From: Paenimyroides tangerinum
Lineage (GTDB): Bacteria; Bacteroidota; Bacteroidia; Flavobacteriales; Flavobacteriaceae
Length of the DNA stretch: 64,000 nucleotides
Direction of reading: 5' to 3'
Assembly: GCF_003865405.1 (NCBI RefSeq)
Contig: NZ_RQVQ01000002.1
Coordinates: forward strand, 97,734 to 161,733
Notes under the pieces: model-generated
Told to the model about the DNA's origin: nothing
The model's input: only the letters and a program-made list of their open reading frames with translations
Database searches by the model: none
Made by a program: the position numbers and the translations under genes
In this document: positions 63,980 to 64,000 of the stretch, in pieces
Layout: every line of letters starts with the position of its first letter
Position numbering within the stretch: position 1 is the stretch's first letter

Positions 63980-64000
63980 TAAGCTTACGGGCTATTAGTA
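63980..64000 (-). rRNA. rrl: 3' end of 23S ribosomal RNA (partial)
   Basis: The last bases read on the minus strand as TACTAATAGCCCGTAAGCTT, the conserved 3' end of a Bacteroidota 23S rRNA. The gene continues beyond the window. The 23S-5S spacer (63776-63979) shows no tRNA. Confidence 0.8.

Overview
This window comes from the chromosome of a low-GC member of the Bacteroidota, very probably the family Flavobacteriaceae. Evidence: -7 boxes of the form TAnnTTTG with TTG/TTTG about 19 bases upstream, few Shine-Dalgarno sites, a MurF-alanine racemase fusion, a 287-residue primary sigma factor, a type IX secretion (T9SS) sorting tail, and Bacteroidota families such as HYC_CC_PP, DUF6029, Omp28-like and DUF2723. 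No prophage, transposase gene or CRISPR array was seen. Most of the window is housekeeping DNA, with accessory genes between the core operons.

Left part (1-14.5 kb). On the minus strand, an arginase-like gene (cut by the window edge) precedes topA, and a WYL regulator is translationally coupled to a SLOG-esterase fusion. On the plus strand follow miaB, an orphan sigma-54 activator, lptE, a TPR-like protein and secG as one operon, then groESL and an aldehyde dehydrogenase with its DUF779 partner.

Middle (14.5-37.7 kb). A metal-type cassette (HYC_CC_PP protein, TonB-dependent receptor, HMA protein) is followed by a GAF protein, rpsO, pnp, mscL, murF-alr, a sulfur cassette (TSUP transporter plus MBL-rhodanese enzyme), YceI, rpoD, an ECF sigma factor with a membrane partner, a zinc metallopeptidase and the rimP-nusA-infB operon. 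That operon has a terminator-like hairpin in its leader. A universal stress protein and five tandem copies of tRNA-Gln(TTG) close the section.

Right part (37.8-64 kb). A large DUF2723/TMEM260-like membrane glycosyltransferase and thiL come first, then a patch of poorly characterised envelope genes ending in a gene broken by one in-frame stop. Next are rpsA, a divergent envelope redox cassette (DUF6029 and TlpA against Omp28), rplY, prs, tRNA-Leu and mdh. An orphan protein with a HEPN-type RNSFSH motif lies between two copies of a 17-bp direct repeat. A four-gene operon (ankyrin protein, DUF2271, PepSY-flavodoxin-reductase, ApbE) looks like an extracytosolic flavin electron-transfer system. 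RecX and an RCC1-like T9SS cargo protein follow, the latter between two copies of a two-hairpin repeat. The window ends in the 5S gene and the 3' tip of a 23S gene of a minus-strand rRNA operon.

Leads most worth following: the SLOG-esterase/WYL pair, the rimP leader hairpin, the repeat-flanked HEPN-like gene, and the ankyrin-containing flavinylation operon. All functions are inferred from reading the sequence; no database search was run.
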